A stretch of DNA of 64,000 nucleotides from JACPDI01 sp035463475 (GTDB taxonomy: Bacteria > Acidobacteriota > Vicinamibacteria > Vicinamibacterales > 2-12-FULL-66-21). Position numbers and translations under genes: made by a program. Location: the NCBI GenBank assembly GCA_035463475.1, contig DATHTE010000120.1, positions 19,702 to 83,701 of the forward strand. Direction: 5' to 3'. Numbering within the stretch: position 1 is the first letter of the stretch; each line of letters begins with the position of its first letter. This document shows positions 1-7,851 of this stretch, piece by piece. Below the pieces are notes generated by a model that saw only the letters and a list, made by a program, of their open reading frames with translations, made no database searches and was not told the DNA's origin.

Positions 1-1080
1 GAAGACCAGCCGGTGCAGGTACGGCACCTGCCAGCTTGGCGCCAGCCACGCGTTCAGCACCGGCTGCCCGCCGGCGCGGTGACGCGCCAGTCCTTCTGGC
101 CCGCCGTTCAGGAACGCCTTGACGGGCGTGGCGCCCCACAGCAGAACCGCGGCGCTTAGAAAGAGCCAGGGCATCCACGCGCGTCTCACCGCGGCGTGAT
201 GCGCGCGCGCCTCGTGCGGCGCGACGTCCGGCGGTCGCGCGACCGACGCGTCGTGCGCGTCCTCGTCTCCTGGTATCCACACGCGGCAGAACAGCGTGAG
301 GGCCGCGATCGATGACAGGCCCCCGACGATGTCGACGAGTTCCGGTCCGACGAAGTTGCTCCAGAGGAACTGGACGATCGCGAACGTGCCGCCACAGACG
401 AGCACCGCCGGCCAGACCGCGCGAAGCCCGCGCCAGCCGCTCAACGTCACGACGAGCCAGGCCGGCACGATCACCGCGACGAACGGAAGCTGCCGGCCGG
501 CCATCACGCTGAGCGTCCTGGCGTCGAGCCCGGTCACGGCGGCCAGCGTCAGGATGGGCGTGCCGATCGCGCCGAACGCCACGGGGGCGGTGTTGGCGAT
601 GAGCGACAGCCCGGCCGCGTGCAGCGGCGAGAAGCCGAGCCCGATCATCAGCGCGGAGCAGATCGCGATCGGCGTGCCGAACCCGGCGGCCCCCTCGATG
701 AACGCGCCGAACGAGAAAGCCACGAGGAGCGCCTGGATGCGGCGATCGCCCGACAGCCGGCTGACCGAGTGCTTGACGATCTCGAACTGGCCCGAGTCGA
801 CCGTCAGGTTGTAAAGGAATACCGCATTGAGGATGATCCAGCCGATCGGGAGCAGGCCGTACGCGGCGCCGAACACCGCCGTCGCGGTCGCCGTTCCGGC
901 CGGCATGCCGAATACGAACACGGACGTGGCGGTGGCGGCGGCGAGCGCGGCGAAGGCGGCTACGTGCGCGCGCCATCCGAGCACCGCAAGGCCGACGAGG
1001 AGCAACGCGATCGGCAGCGCCGCGAGGACCGTGCTGAGCCACGGGTTGCCGACGGGGTCATAGACCTGGATCCAGGACAT
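1..1080 (-). CDS. lctP: L-lactate permease LctP/LldP family, 3' end cut by window edge
   Basis: Imports lactate across the inner membrane. Reading the minus strand from the ATG at 1080 gives 360 codons without a stop, so the C-terminal third or more lies outside the window. The product is strongly hydrophobic with many membrane segments. Residues about 124-140 (FGAFIEGAAGFGTPIAI) are the signature of the lactate permease family, and the N-terminus (YDPVGNPWLSTVLAALP) also fits. The gene is divergent from an FMN alpha-hydroxy-acid oxidase only 35 bp away, which supports lactate or another 2-hydroxy acid as substrate. Family is clear; exact substrate is inferred. Confidence 0.92.
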   Translation of the reverse strand, partial: MSWIQVYDPVGNPWLSTVLAALPIALLLVGLAVLGWRAHVAAFAALAAATATSVFVFGMPAGTATATAVFGAAYGLLPIGWIILNAVFLYNLTVDSGQFEIVKHSVSRLSGDRRIQALLVAFSFGAFIEGAAGFGTPIAICSALMIGLGFSPLHAAGLSLIANTAPVAFGAIGTPILTLAAVTGLDARTLSVMAGRQLPFVAVIVPAWLVVTLSGWRGLRAVWPAVLVCGGTFAIVQFLWSNFVGPELVDIVGGLSSIAALTLFCRVWIPGDEDAHDASVARPPDVAPHEARAHHAAVRRAWMPWLFLSAAVLLWGATPVKAFLNGGPEGLARHRAGGQPVLNAWLAPSWQVPYLHRLVF

Positions 1081-1102
1081 CGAGTAGACGGAGAGGACGC
1101 CC

Positions 1103-1108
1103 TATTAT
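1103..1108 (+). promoter_or_regulatory. -10 element of a leaderless promoter for the hydroxy-acid oxidase
   Basis: TATTAT lies 7 nt before the ATG at 1116 and overlaps another in-frame ATG at 1107. An mRNA started from this box would begin at about the 1116 ATG, which argues against 1107 as the start. The lactate permease gene is divergent, so the 35-bp gap must hold both promoters. Confidence 0.5.
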
Positions 1109-1115
1109 GGCCCGC

Positions 1116-2369
1116 ATGCCTCGAGCGCTTGCCCCGCACCGCGCGGTCAACATCGAAGACCTCCGGCAGGCCGCCCGCCGGCGCCTTCCGCGCGCCGTCT
1201 TCGACTACATCGACGGCGGCGCCGATGCGGAGATCACGCTGCGCGCGAACCGCAGGGCGTTCGAAGACCTTCCACTTCGTCCCCGGTCCGCAGTCGCGAC
1301 GGCCACCTGTGACACGCGCACGACGGTGCTGGGCCTGCCGATCGCGCTGCCGCTGCTCCTCGCGCCGGTCGGCAGCTGCCGGCTGTTCTACCCCCGCGGC
1401 GAGGAGGCCGCCGCGCGCGCGGCTGGGGAGGGCGGCACCGTGTACATCCTCTCCACCTTGTCAGGCAGCCGACTCGAAGACGTGAAGGCGGCCTCGACCG
1501 GCCCGGTGTTCTACCAGTTGTACCTGCTCGGTGGCCGTGACGTCGCGCTGGCGACGATCGACCGCGCGCGCCAGGCAGGCATGTCGGCGCTCGTGGTCAC
1601 GATCGACACGCCGGTCGCGGGGCTGAGAGAGCGCGATCTGCGGAACGGGCTGAAGCAGCTCACCGGCGGAAAGGTCTGGCCGAAGTTGCCGTTCATCCCG
1701 CAATTTCTCGCAAGGCCCCGATGGCTCGCCGGGTTTTTTCGCGACGGCGGACTCATGAGTTTTCCGAACGTCGTCCTGCCTGACGGGCCCATGCCGTACG
1801 CGGACGTCGGCGTGGCGCTCGAAGCGTCGATGACAAGCTGGCGCGATCTGCGGTGGATCCGCGACGCGTGGCGCGGGCCGATCATCGTCAAAGGCGTGCA
1901 CAGCACCGACGATGCGCGCCGCGCCGTTGACGAAGGGGCGAAGGCGATCGTGGTCTCGAACCACGGCGGCCGGCAGCTCGATACCGTCCGCCCGACGCTG
2001 CAGGTGCTGCCGGAAGTGGTGGCGGCGGTCGGCGACCGCACGGAGGTGCTGGTGGACGGCGGCGTCCGCCGCGGCAGCGACATCGTCAAGGCGCTCTGTC
2101 TGGGCGCGCGGGCGGTGCTTGTGGGTCGCGCCTACGCATACGGCCTCGGCGCGGCCGGCGGCGCGGGTGTCGCGCACGCCATCAACATCCTGCGGACGGA
2201 TCTCGTTCGCACCATGAAGCTGCTCGGGTGCGGCTCGCTCGCGGAGCTGGACGCGTCCTTCCTCGACGTGCCGCGCCACGACGTTGCGGCCCCACGGACA
2301 GTCGGGCAGTCGAACGGTCAAACAGTCGAACAGTCGACTGGCAGTCGCTCAGCCGGTCCGACTGCTTGA
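1116..2369 (+). CDS. FMN-dependent alpha-hydroxy-acid oxidase/dehydrogenase (LldD family)
   Basis: Oxidises an L-2-hydroxy acid, probably lactate to pyruvate, using FMN. Visible family motifs are YIDGGAD near the N-terminus, VKGV (FMN-binding Lys about 259), SNHGGRQLD with the catalytic His at about 283, and VDGGVRRG for phosphate binding. The length (417 aa) is somewhat above family norm because the last ~30 residues, after the DVPRHD segment, are Gln/Ser/Thr-rich and are translated from an intergenic repeat. Start chosen at 1116 because a -10-like box overlaps the in-frame ATG at 1107. Divergent from a lactate permease, so the two probably form a lactate-utilisation pair. L-lactate dehydrogenase is the likeliest role, but mandelate or glycolate cannot be excluded. 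Confidence 0.88.
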   Translation: MPRALAPHRAVNIEDLRQAARRRLPRAVFDYIDGGADAEITLRANRRAFEDLPLRPRSAVATATCDTRTTVLGLPIALPLLLAPVGSCRLFYPRGEEAAARAAGEGGTVYILSTLSGSRLEDVKAASTGPVFYQLYLLGGRDVALATIDRARQAGMSALVVTIDTPVAGLRERDLRNGLKQLTGGKVWPKLPFIPQFLARPRWLAGFFRDGGLMSFPNVVLPDGPMPYADVGVALEASMTSWRDLRWIRDAWRGPIIVKGVHSTDDARRAVDEGAKAIVVSNHGGRQLDTVRPTLQVLPEVVAAVGDRTEVLVDGGVRRGSDIVKALCLGARAVLVGRAYAYGLGAAGGAGVAHAINILRTDLVRTMKLLGCGSLAELDASFLDVPRHDVAAPRTVGQSNGQTVEQSTGSRSAGPTA

Positions 2370-2420
2370 CTGTCCGACCGTCTGACTGCCTGGCTGTCCG
2401 GCTACTTGGCTGTTTGACTG
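2299..2420. repeat. Degenerate CAGTCGAAC-type repeats arranged as an inverted array
   Basis: Several copies of an 8-9 bp unit (CAGTCGAAC and variants) run through the 3' end of the oxidase gene. They are followed by reverse-complement units (GACTGTCC, TGACTGCC) reaching the end of the convergent MarR gene. The array supplies the C-terminal tail and stop codon of the oxidase and the last codons of the MarR gene (SQTAK). It could fold as a bidirectional terminator. Confidence 0.7.
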
Positions 2421-2878
2421 CCGCCTTTGCGGGAGTTGGCGAGGCCGAGCTTCCGGCACAATGTCCCGAGCTGCGCCTGCTCGTCTCGTGTGAGCGCCGA
2501 GAAAGCGGCAAGGATGCGCTGCACGTGAGCGGGGAAGATCTTCCTGATGAGCCCCTTGCCCTCAGGCGTCAGCTCCACGAAGTACTGGCGGCGGTCCTCG
2601 TCGCCGCGCACGCGCCGCACCAACCCGTTCTTCTCGAGGTTGTTGACGACCATCGTCATGTTCGCGCCGCTCGTGAACTGCTTTGCCGCGATGTCGCGCT
2701 GGCACATGGGCCCGAGGTGGTAGAGCACCTCGAGCACCCCGAACTGCGTTTCCGTCAGACCCTGCTCGCCCAGCGCCCGCACGAGGCGAGCGTCGATGGC
2801 GCCGACCGCCCTGCGCAGCTTGATGTACGCGTTCAACGCGGCCACTTCGGCGGCGCTTCCCCGGTGGTGTGTGCCCAT
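2402..2878 (-). CDS. MarR family transcriptional regulator
   Basis: A 158-residue winged-helix DNA-binding protein. The typical MarR order is visible: an N-terminal dimerisation helix, TETQFGVLEVLYHLGP leading into the helix-turn-helix (QRDIAAKQF...NMTMVVNNLEKNGLVRR), and the wing GDEDRRQYFVELTPEGKGL. It is divergent from a DoxX membrane protein with 98 bp between them, which suggests it represses that gene and itself. The ligand is unknown. A perfect TATAAT lies upstream on its strand at 2922-2917. The last few codons come from the neighbouring repeat array. Confidence 0.9.
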   Translation of the reverse strand: MGTHHRGSAAEVAALNAYIKLRRAVGAIDARLVRALGEQGLTETQFGVLEVLYHLGPMCQRDIAAKQFTSGANMTMVVNNLEKNGLVRRVRGDEDRRQYFVELTPEGKGLIRKIFPAHVQRILAAFSALTRDEQAQLGTLCRKLGLANSRKGGSQTAK

Positions 2879-2884
2879 CGCGAT

Positions 2885-2922
2885 TAGTTTGACATAAAAT
2901 CATTAGCGATGTAACTATTATA
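2885..2922. promoter_or_regulatory. Divergent promoter region with candidate MarR operator
   Basis: The inverted repeat TAGTTTGACAT (2885-2895) / ATGTAACTA (2909-2917) matches the kind of dyad bound by MarR proteins. It overlaps TTGACA (2889-2894), a possible -35 for the DoxX gene, and TATAAT on the minus strand (2922-2917), a -10 for the MarR gene. A repressor bound here would block both directions. Confidence 0.5.
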
Positions 2923-2976
2923 GCATCCCCGGCCTGGGTCGAGGGAGAGCCGGAGAGAGGTGAGAGGAGGAGGCGC

Positions 2977-3417
2977 ATGTTTCGGAGTCTGATCGCGACG
3001 CGCGAGGACGTGGTGGCGCTGGTGCTTCGTCTGGCACTCGGCATCGTGATGTTCCCGCACGGCGCCCAGAAGGTGTTCGGCTGGTTCGGTGGCTTTGGGC
3101 TTTCGGGCACCACGGCGTTCTTCCAGAGCATGGGGATTCCGTATATCTTCGCTGTGCTCGCGATCGCGGCCGAGTTCCTCGGGAGCCTTGGGCTGCTCGC
3201 AGGGTTCCTGACGCGAATCGCCGCGCTCGGCATCGCGGCCGTCATGCTGACGGCGACGTTCATGGTGCACTGGCCGATCGGATTCTTCATGAACTGGAGT
3301 GGCACGCTGAAGGGAGAAGGGTTCGAGTACCACCTCCTGGCGATCGGCATCGCAGTCGCGCTGATGATCCGAGGCGGCGGCACCGCGTCGGTCGATCGCG
3401 CGCTCACACGGTCCTGA
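2977..3417 (+). CDS. DoxX family membrane protein
   Basis: A 146-residue inner-membrane protein with about four hydrophobic segments and the DoxX-type N-terminus (LVLRLALGIVMFPHGAQKVFGWFGG). DoxX-family proteins are linked to quinone or redox metabolism and oxidative-stress complexes, but this member's partner is not evident. The start is well supported by a strong purine-rich ribosome-binding site (GAGGAGG) ending a few bases before the ATG. Divergent from a MarR regulator that probably controls it. Confidence 0.85.
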   Translation: MFRSLIATREDVVALVLRLALGIVMFPHGAQKVFGWFGGFGLSGTTAFFQSMGIPYIFAVLAIAAEFLGSLGLLAGFLTRIAALGIAAVMLTATFMVHWPIGFFMNWSGTLKGEGFEYHLLAIGIAVALMIRGGGTASVDRALTRS

Positions 3418-3418
3418 A

Positions 3419-3518
3419 GCCCGCCTGTCTTCGGCCAGGGCTACGGCGGGTCCGCCGGAGCGCTGCGCGCCGAAGGCGGGAGCGCTTCGCGCGAAGGCGG
3501 TAACCCTGAACCCTGATC
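3419..3518. repeat. Intergenic palindromic GC repeat plus AACCCTG heptamers
   Basis: Contains GCCTGTCTTCGGCCAGGGC, ACGGCGGGTCCGCC and CGCTTCGCGCGAAGGCGG blocks, then AACCCTGAACCCTGA. The same blocks recur at 30164-30221 and 39463-39517, so this is a dispersed family. Several blocks are self-complementary and could fold. Confidence 0.75.
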
Positions 3519-3541
3519 TGTCCGTCGTCCGTCTCGTTGGC

Positions 3542-4303
3542 GTGGCGCTCGCCGCCGCGGCCGGCGGCATCGTCAATTCCATCGCCGGCGGCGGCACGCT
3601 CCTCACCTTTCCATCGCTCGTGGCGCTGGGCGTGCCTCCGCTGGTCGCCAATGCCACGAGCACGGTTGCGCTCTGGCCAGGCGCGCTGAGCAGCATGTTC
3701 GGTTACCGTGGCCGGCTGCGCGGCTACGAGCGCTGGGCCCTCGTGTTCGCGGTGCCCAGCCTGGCCGGCGGCGCACTCGGGGCATGGCTTCTGCTCAGCA
3801 CGCCCGAAGCGCGGTTCGAGCGGATCGTTCCGTGGCTGGTGTTCGGGGCAACCTTGCTCTTCGCACTCCAGGGCCCCGTGATGCGCCGGTTGCGTCCGGG
3901 ACGAACGGTCGAAGGGGAGGAGAGCGGCGGGTTCATCCCCCGGCACGGCGCGATCGCGCTGCTCTGCCAGTTCCTCGTCGGCGTGTATGGCGGGTACTTC
4001 GGCGCCGGGATCGGCATCCTGATGCTGGCGGTGCTCGGCTACATGGGCTTCTCCGACGTCCATCGGATGAACGGGCTGAAGAACTGGGGCGGGCTCTGCA
4101 TGAACTTCGTCGCGGCGGCGATGTTCGCGGTATCCGGCATCGTGGACTGGGCGGTCGCGCTGTCGATGGCGGTCGGCGCGACGGCCGGCGGATATCTTGC
4201 CGCGCGGGTGGCGCAGCGCGTGCCGCAGGCCGCGGTCCGGCGGGCGATCATCGGCGTCGGCGTCGCGGCGGGGCTGTGGCTCTGGTGGGCGCCACTGTCG
4301 TGA
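3542..4303 (+). CDS. TauE/SafE family sulfite/organosulfonate exporter-like permease
   Basis: A polytopic inner-membrane protein of about 253 residues with the TauE/SafE signature GGIVNSIAGGGTLLTFPSL near the N-terminus and the second-half repeat GVYGGYFGAGIGILMLAVLG. Family members export sulfite, sulfoacetate or other small anions; the substrate here is unknown. The GTG at 3542 is the first conventional start. The reading frame stays open upstream through the AACCCTG repeat, and a start slightly further left (for example CTG at 3518) would give a longer first membrane helix, so the N-terminus is uncertain. Confidence 0.82.
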   Translation: MALAAAAGGIVNSIAGGGTLLTFPSLVALGVPPLVANATSTVALWPGALSSMFGYRGRLRGYERWALVFAVPSLAGGALGAWLLLSTPEARFERIVPWLVFGATLLFALQGPVMRRLRPGRTVEGEESGGFIPRHGAIALLCQFLVGVYGGYFGAGIGILMLAVLGYMGFSDVHRMNGLKNWGGLCMNFVAAAMFAVSGIVDWAVALSMAVGATAGGYLAARVAQRVPQAAVRRAIIGVGVAAGLWLWWAPLS

Positions 4304-4312
4304 GGCGTCCGG

Positions 4313-4352
4313 GTTCGGGCTTCAGGCAGTTCCCCGAACCCTGAACCTTGAA
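4313..4352. repeat. TTCAGG/AACCCTG heptamer cluster
   Basis: GGGTTCGGGCTTCAGGCAG is followed by GAACCCTGAACCTTGAACCCT, in opposite orientations. It lies between the convergent 3' ends of the TauE gene and the GH13 gene and may form a hairpin that ends both transcripts. Confidence 0.65.
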
Positions 4353-4354
4353 CC

Positions 4355-6022
4355 CTATTCGTCCAGAGCCGAGCGATAGAGCGCGTTGTCCGGCGCGCCG
4401 ACGCGCAGCCACCGGTAGCCGTACGGCGGCAGCCGCACCTCGTGCCGCCGAGTGCCCTCCCGCGCCTGGTGCAACGCGCCCTCGAACAGGTCGAACAGGA
4501 TTTCTCCTCCGCGCACGTCCACATCGACCGTCACGGTCTGCTCCCTGTCCGCGAAGTTGTGCAGCGTCAGGATGGCCGTGTGGCGCCAGTCGTAGCGGAG
4601 CCCGAGAACGTCCTGCGGGAGCGTGCCGAGCACGGTGTACTCCCCCCAGCTGATCTCCGGGCACTCGCGGCGCATGCGGATCGTCCGTTCGGTCCAGTTC
4701 AAGATCGACGCGGGATCGCGCCGCTGATCGAGCACGTTCACCTTCCGGAACCCGTGCTCCTCGTCGTCGACAATCGGCACGACGCGGCGCTCCGCGGTCG
4801 AGTAGCCGCCGTAGTCGTCTCCGGTCCACTGCATCGCCGTCCTCGCGCATTCCCGCTCGGGCAGCGACAAGTCGTCCCAGATGCCGATTTCGTCGCCGTA
4901 CTGCATCATCGGCGTTCCCGGCAGCGAGAAGAGCAGGCTGAACGCGAGATTGAGGCGCCGCCGGTCGTTGCGCAGCATCGGCGCGAGACGCCGCCGGATC
5001 CCGCGGTTGTACAGCTGCATCTCTTTCTCCGGCGCACAGGCCGCGAACACACGCTGCCGCTGTTCCTCGCTGAGCCGTCCCAGGTCGCACTCGTCGTGGC
5101 TGCGGAGGAACTGGACCCATTGCGCGGTGCGTGGAATGTCGCGCGTCTGCTCGAGTGCCTCTCGCAGCGGCGTCGCGTCTCCGGTCGCCAGCGCGTACCA
5201 GAGCCGCTGGTTGACGGGGAAGTTGAGCATCATCTGCAGCCGATCGCCGGACTCCCCGAAGTAGTTGACGCGCTCCTCGGGGACGACGTTCGCCTCGGCC
5301 AGCAGGATGGCGTCGCGGACGCGCCACTGCAGGAAATACCGCATCTCGTGGAGCAGGTCGAAGTCCTGCGGGTGCTCCGGCGACGGCCCTTTCCGCTCGA
5401 TCAGGAACGGCACCGCGTCCATCCGGAACCCCGCCACTCCCAGCTCGAGCCAGAAGCCCATGATCTTCTGGATCTCATCGCGGACCCGCTTGTTGTGCGT
5501 GTTCAGGTCCGGCTGGAACTCGTAAAACCGGTGAAAGTAGTACTGCTTCGCTTCCTTGTCGTACGTCCACGTCGTCTTCTGGACGCCCGGAAAGACGATG
5601 CCTTTCTCGTGGTCCGTGGGGCGTGCGGTCGCCCACACGTACCAGTCGCGGAACGGGGACTGCGGGTCGCGCCGCGCGTGCTGGAACCACGGGTGCTCGT
5701 TCGACGTGTGGTTGACGACCAGGTCCACGATCACGCGCATCCCGATCGAGCGCGCGTGGTTCATGAACTCGACGAAGTCACCGAGGGATCCGTGCTTGTC
5801 ATGAACGCCGTAGTAGTCCTTCACGTCGTAGCCGTTGTCGCGATTCGGCGAGACGTAGAAGGGCAGCAGCCAGATGCAGGTCACGCCCAGCCCCGCGAGA
5901 TAGGGGAGCCGGCGGCTGAGTCCCTCGAAGTCCCCGACGCCGTCCCCGTTGGCGTCCATGAACTTCTCGACGTCGAGGCAGTAGATGACCGCGTTCTTGT
6001 ACCAGAGATCTTCGATCGCCAC
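4355..6022 (-). CDS. treS: GH13 alpha-amylase family enzyme, trehalose-synthase-like (TreS)
   Basis: Probable maltose alpha-D-glucosyltransferase interconverting maltose and trehalose in the cytoplasm. The N-terminus (WYKNAVIYCLDVEKFMDANGDGVGDF) and about 555 residues match stand-alone TreS. GH13 regions are all visible: DLVVNHTSNEH, GFRMDAVPFL (nucleophile Asp), LLAEANV (acid/base Glu) and FLRSHDECD (third catalytic Asp). The C-terminal beta domain (LTLHNFADREQTV) is present. No fused maltokinase and no trehalose neighbours are seen. Start is a GTG with weak upstream signals. Specificity within GH13 (TreS versus another amylase) is the main uncertainty. Confidence 0.85.
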   Translation of the reverse strand: MAIEDLWYKNAVIYCLDVEKFMDANGDGVGDFEGLSRRLPYLAGLGVTCIWLLPFYVSPNRDNGYDVKDYYGVHDKHGSLGDFVEFMNHARSIGMRVIVDLVVNHTSNEHPWFQHARRDPQSPFRDWYVWATARPTDHEKGIVFPGVQKTTWTYDKEAKQYYFHRFYEFQPDLNTHNKRVRDEIQKIMGFWLELGVAGFRMDAVPFLIERKGPSPEHPQDFDLLHEMRYFLQWRVRDAILLAEANVVPEERVNYFGESGDRLQMMLNFPVNQRLWYALATGDATPLREALEQTRDIPRTAQWVQFLRSHDECDLGRLSEEQRQRVFAACAPEKEMQLYNRGIRRRLAPMLRNDRRRLNLAFSLLFSLPGTPMMQYGDEIGIWDDLSLPERECARTAMQWTGDDYGGYSTAERRVVPIVDDEEHGFRKVNVLDQRRDPASILNWTERTIRMRRECPEISWGEYTVLGTLPQDVLGLRYDWRHTAILTLHNFADREQTVTVDVDVRGGEILFDLFEGALHQAREGTRRHEVRLPPYGYRWLRVGAPDNALYRSALDE

Positions 6023-6061
6023 GGGCCCACCGCGAGCAAGGCGCGGGCCATACTCAGGCGC

Positions 6062-6141
6062 CAGTGTTCAGAGTTTAGGGGTCAGGGTTTAGAGCGCTCA
6101 GGGTTCAGGTTGCCTGCCCTGAACCTGAACTGAACCCTGTT
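6062..6141. repeat. Inverted GTTCAGG/CCTGAAC heptamer array
   Basis: Degenerate TTCAGGG-type units in one orientation (to about 6110) meet CCTGAAC units in the other (about 6117-6141). The array lies between the starts and stops of same-strand genes, and the uracil-DNA glycosylase stop codon at 6141-6143 abuts its last unit. Confidence 0.7.
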
Positions 6142-6884
6142 CAACGCACCGCCCGCGCTGCGGCAGCGAACACCCCCCGCATCATCCGCGAGGTCAGCCT
6201 GCCGGTGTTCGTGTTCTGCCGCGAAGGGTGGAATGACCCGATCACCGTCAGGCCGGAGGTGGTGGAGACAATGGCGCCGTGGGCGAATCGCGGCCGCGGA
6301 CGGATCTCGAGGGCGCGCCGCCGGGCGAGGAGGCGGAAGGTCGCGTCCCAGGCGATCTTCCCGAGCGCGACGATGACGCGAACGTTCGGCAGGGCATCGA
6401 ACTCGGCGTCCAGGTGGCGGGTGCAGTGGGCGATCTCTTCCGGTGAGGGCCTGTTGTCGGGCGGTGCGCAGCGCACGGTGGCGGCGATGAAGGCGTCGCG
6501 CAACTCGAGCCCGTCGTTTCTGTGCCTCGTCGTCGGTTGATTGGCGAAGCCGTGCGCGTGCATCGCGGCCATGAGGAAATCGCCGGAGCCGCCCGGCGCG
6601 TCGCCGGTGAACACCCGCCCCGTGCGGTTCGCCCCATGCGCGGCCGGCGCAAGCCCGATGATGAGCACGCGGGCGGCCGGATCGCCGAACCCCGGCACCG
6701 GCCGCGCCCAGTACACGTCATCGGAGTGCGCCTTCTTGCGGACGCGGCCAATCTCGATGCAGTAGGTCCGGAGCCGCGGGCAGTCGTTGCACGCGATGAT
6801 GGCGCGCTGCGCGCGAAGCAAGGGGACCGGGGATCCCGGGGGACCGGCGTCAAACCCCGTAGCTCTCAGCCTGTTCGTGGGCAT
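6141..6884 (-). CDS. udgB: Uracil-DNA glycosylase, family 5 (UdgB-type)
   Basis: Removes uracil and related bases from DNA. Family-5 motifs are clear: four-cysteine iron-sulfur ligands beginning CNDCPRLRTYC, GLAPAAHGANRTGRVFTGD for the active-site loop, and FHPSRQNTNTGRLT at the C-terminal motif. Family-5 enzymes lack the usual catalytic Asp/Asn, as here. The ATG at 6884 overlaps the end of lipA by 35 nt, implying translational coupling; a later TTG before LLRAQR is an alternative start. About 247 residues. Confidence 0.87.
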   Translation of the reverse strand: MPTNRLRATGFDAGPPGSPVPLLRAQRAIIACNDCPRLRTYCIEIGRVRKKAHSDDVYWARPVPGFGDPAARVLIIGLAPAAHGANRTGRVFTGDAPGGSGDFLMAAMHAHGFANQPTTRHRNDGLELRDAFIAATVRCAPPDNRPSPEEIAHCTRHLDAEFDALPNVRVIVALGKIAWDATFRLLARRRALEIRPRPRFAHGAIVSTTSGLTVIGSFHPSRQNTNTGRLTSRMMRGVFAAAARAVR

Positions 6885-7773
6885 GGTACGAGCTGCGCAC
6901 CAGCGGCCCCGACTCGACGTGGCCGAAGCCCAACCCAAGCGCGATGCGTTTGAGCTCGGCGAACTCGCCAGGGTGGTAGTAGCGCGACATCGGCAGGTGC
7001 GCGAGCGACGGTCGGAGGTACTGCCCGATGGTGAGGATGCCGCAACCAATGCGCGAGAGATCGGTAATCGTCTCGACCGCCTCATCGAACTCCTCGCCGA
7101 GGCCGACCATGATCCCGGACTTCGTCGGCACGTCCGGCGCGTAATGCCGTGCGCGATCGAGGAGTTCGAGCGCCCGGTCGTACCTTCCGCCCGGGCGCGC
7201 GGTGCGATACAGGCGCCGCACGGTTTCGATGTTGTGATTCAGGATGTCCGGACGGGCATCGAGCACCGCGTGGAGCGACCGCTCGTTCCCCTGGAAATCC
7301 GGGATCAGTACCTCGACCCGCGTCCTGGCCGTGCGCGCGCGAATTTCGCGGATGACCCCGGCGAAGATAGACGCGCCGAAGTCTTGGAGATCGTCGCGAT
7401 CCACCGAGGTGACGACCACGTGCGCGAGGTCCATCGAGGCGACCGCCTCCGCGACCCGCACGGGCTCCATCGGATCGACGGCGCCAGGCTTCCCGTGCAC
7501 GACGTTGCAGTAACCGCAGGAGCGCGTGCATACATCGCCCAGGATCATGAACGTCGCCGTGCCGTGGTGCCAGCATTCGCCGATGTTCGGGCAGTTCGCC
7601 TCCTCGCAGACGGTATGGAGCCCCAGCTCCCGCATGAGCCCTTTGAGGCGGATGTAGTTTGCGGAGCCTGGCGCCCGCACTTTCAGCCACTCGGGCTTGG
7701 CGGGCCGGGCACCATCGTCCTTCCGGCGTGCAGGCCGCCCGCGGATGAGCGGCAGCGGGACCGTGTCAGACAT
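6850..7773 (-). CDS. lipA: Lipoyl synthase LipA
   Basis: Radical-SAM enzyme inserting two sulfurs into protein-bound octanoyl groups. The auxiliary cluster cysteines are C56, C61 and C67 (CEEANCPNIGEC), and the SAM cluster is C82-x3-C86-x2-C89 (CTRSCGYC). The C-terminal RSSYHAHE segment is also diagnostic. 307 residues, normal length. The ATG at 7773 is preceded at 7 nt by TAGAAT, so the mRNA is probably leaderless. The downstream uracil-DNA glycosylase gene overlaps its end. No lipB is seen nearby. Confidence 0.96.
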   Translation of the reverse strand: MSDTVPLPLIRGRPARRKDDGARPAKPEWLKVRAPGSANYIRLKGLMRELGLHTVCEEANCPNIGECWHHGTATFMILGDVCTRSCGYCNVVHGKPGAVDPMEPVRVAEAVASMDLAHVVVTSVDRDDLQDFGASIFAGVIREIRARTARTRVEVLIPDFQGNERSLHAVLDARPDILNHNIETVRRLYRTARPGGRYDRALELLDRARHYAPDVPTKSGIMVGLGEEFDEAVETITDLSRIGCGILTIGQYLRPSLAHLPMSRYYHPGEFAELKRIALGLGFGHVESGPLVRSSYHAHEQAESYGV

Positions 7774-7780
7774 TCTCTCT

Positions 7781-7786
7781 ATTCTA
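7781..7786 (-). promoter_or_regulatory. -10 element of a leaderless lipA promoter
   Basis: TAGAAT on the minus strand ends 7 nt before the lipA ATG, so transcription would start at or within about a base of the start codon. No ribosome-binding site fits in the gap (AGAGAGA). Confidence 0.55.
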
Positions 7787-7851
7787 GCGGCAACTCGCGT
7801 CCGCATGGCGTCCTGCCGCTTGGGATAGGATCGAGTGCCTCGGAGGCGCGC

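Noticed and set aside
1107..1115. ATG 1107 as start of the hydroxy-acid oxidase
   Set aside because: The ATG lies within the predicted -10 box TATTAT; ATG 1116 fits the usual N-terminus and the promoter spacing.
4442..6133. Long open frame antisense to the trehalose-synthase-like gene
   Set aside because: High-GC shadow; its translation is arginine/valine-rich without family motifs, while the minus strand carries full GH13 catalytic motifs.
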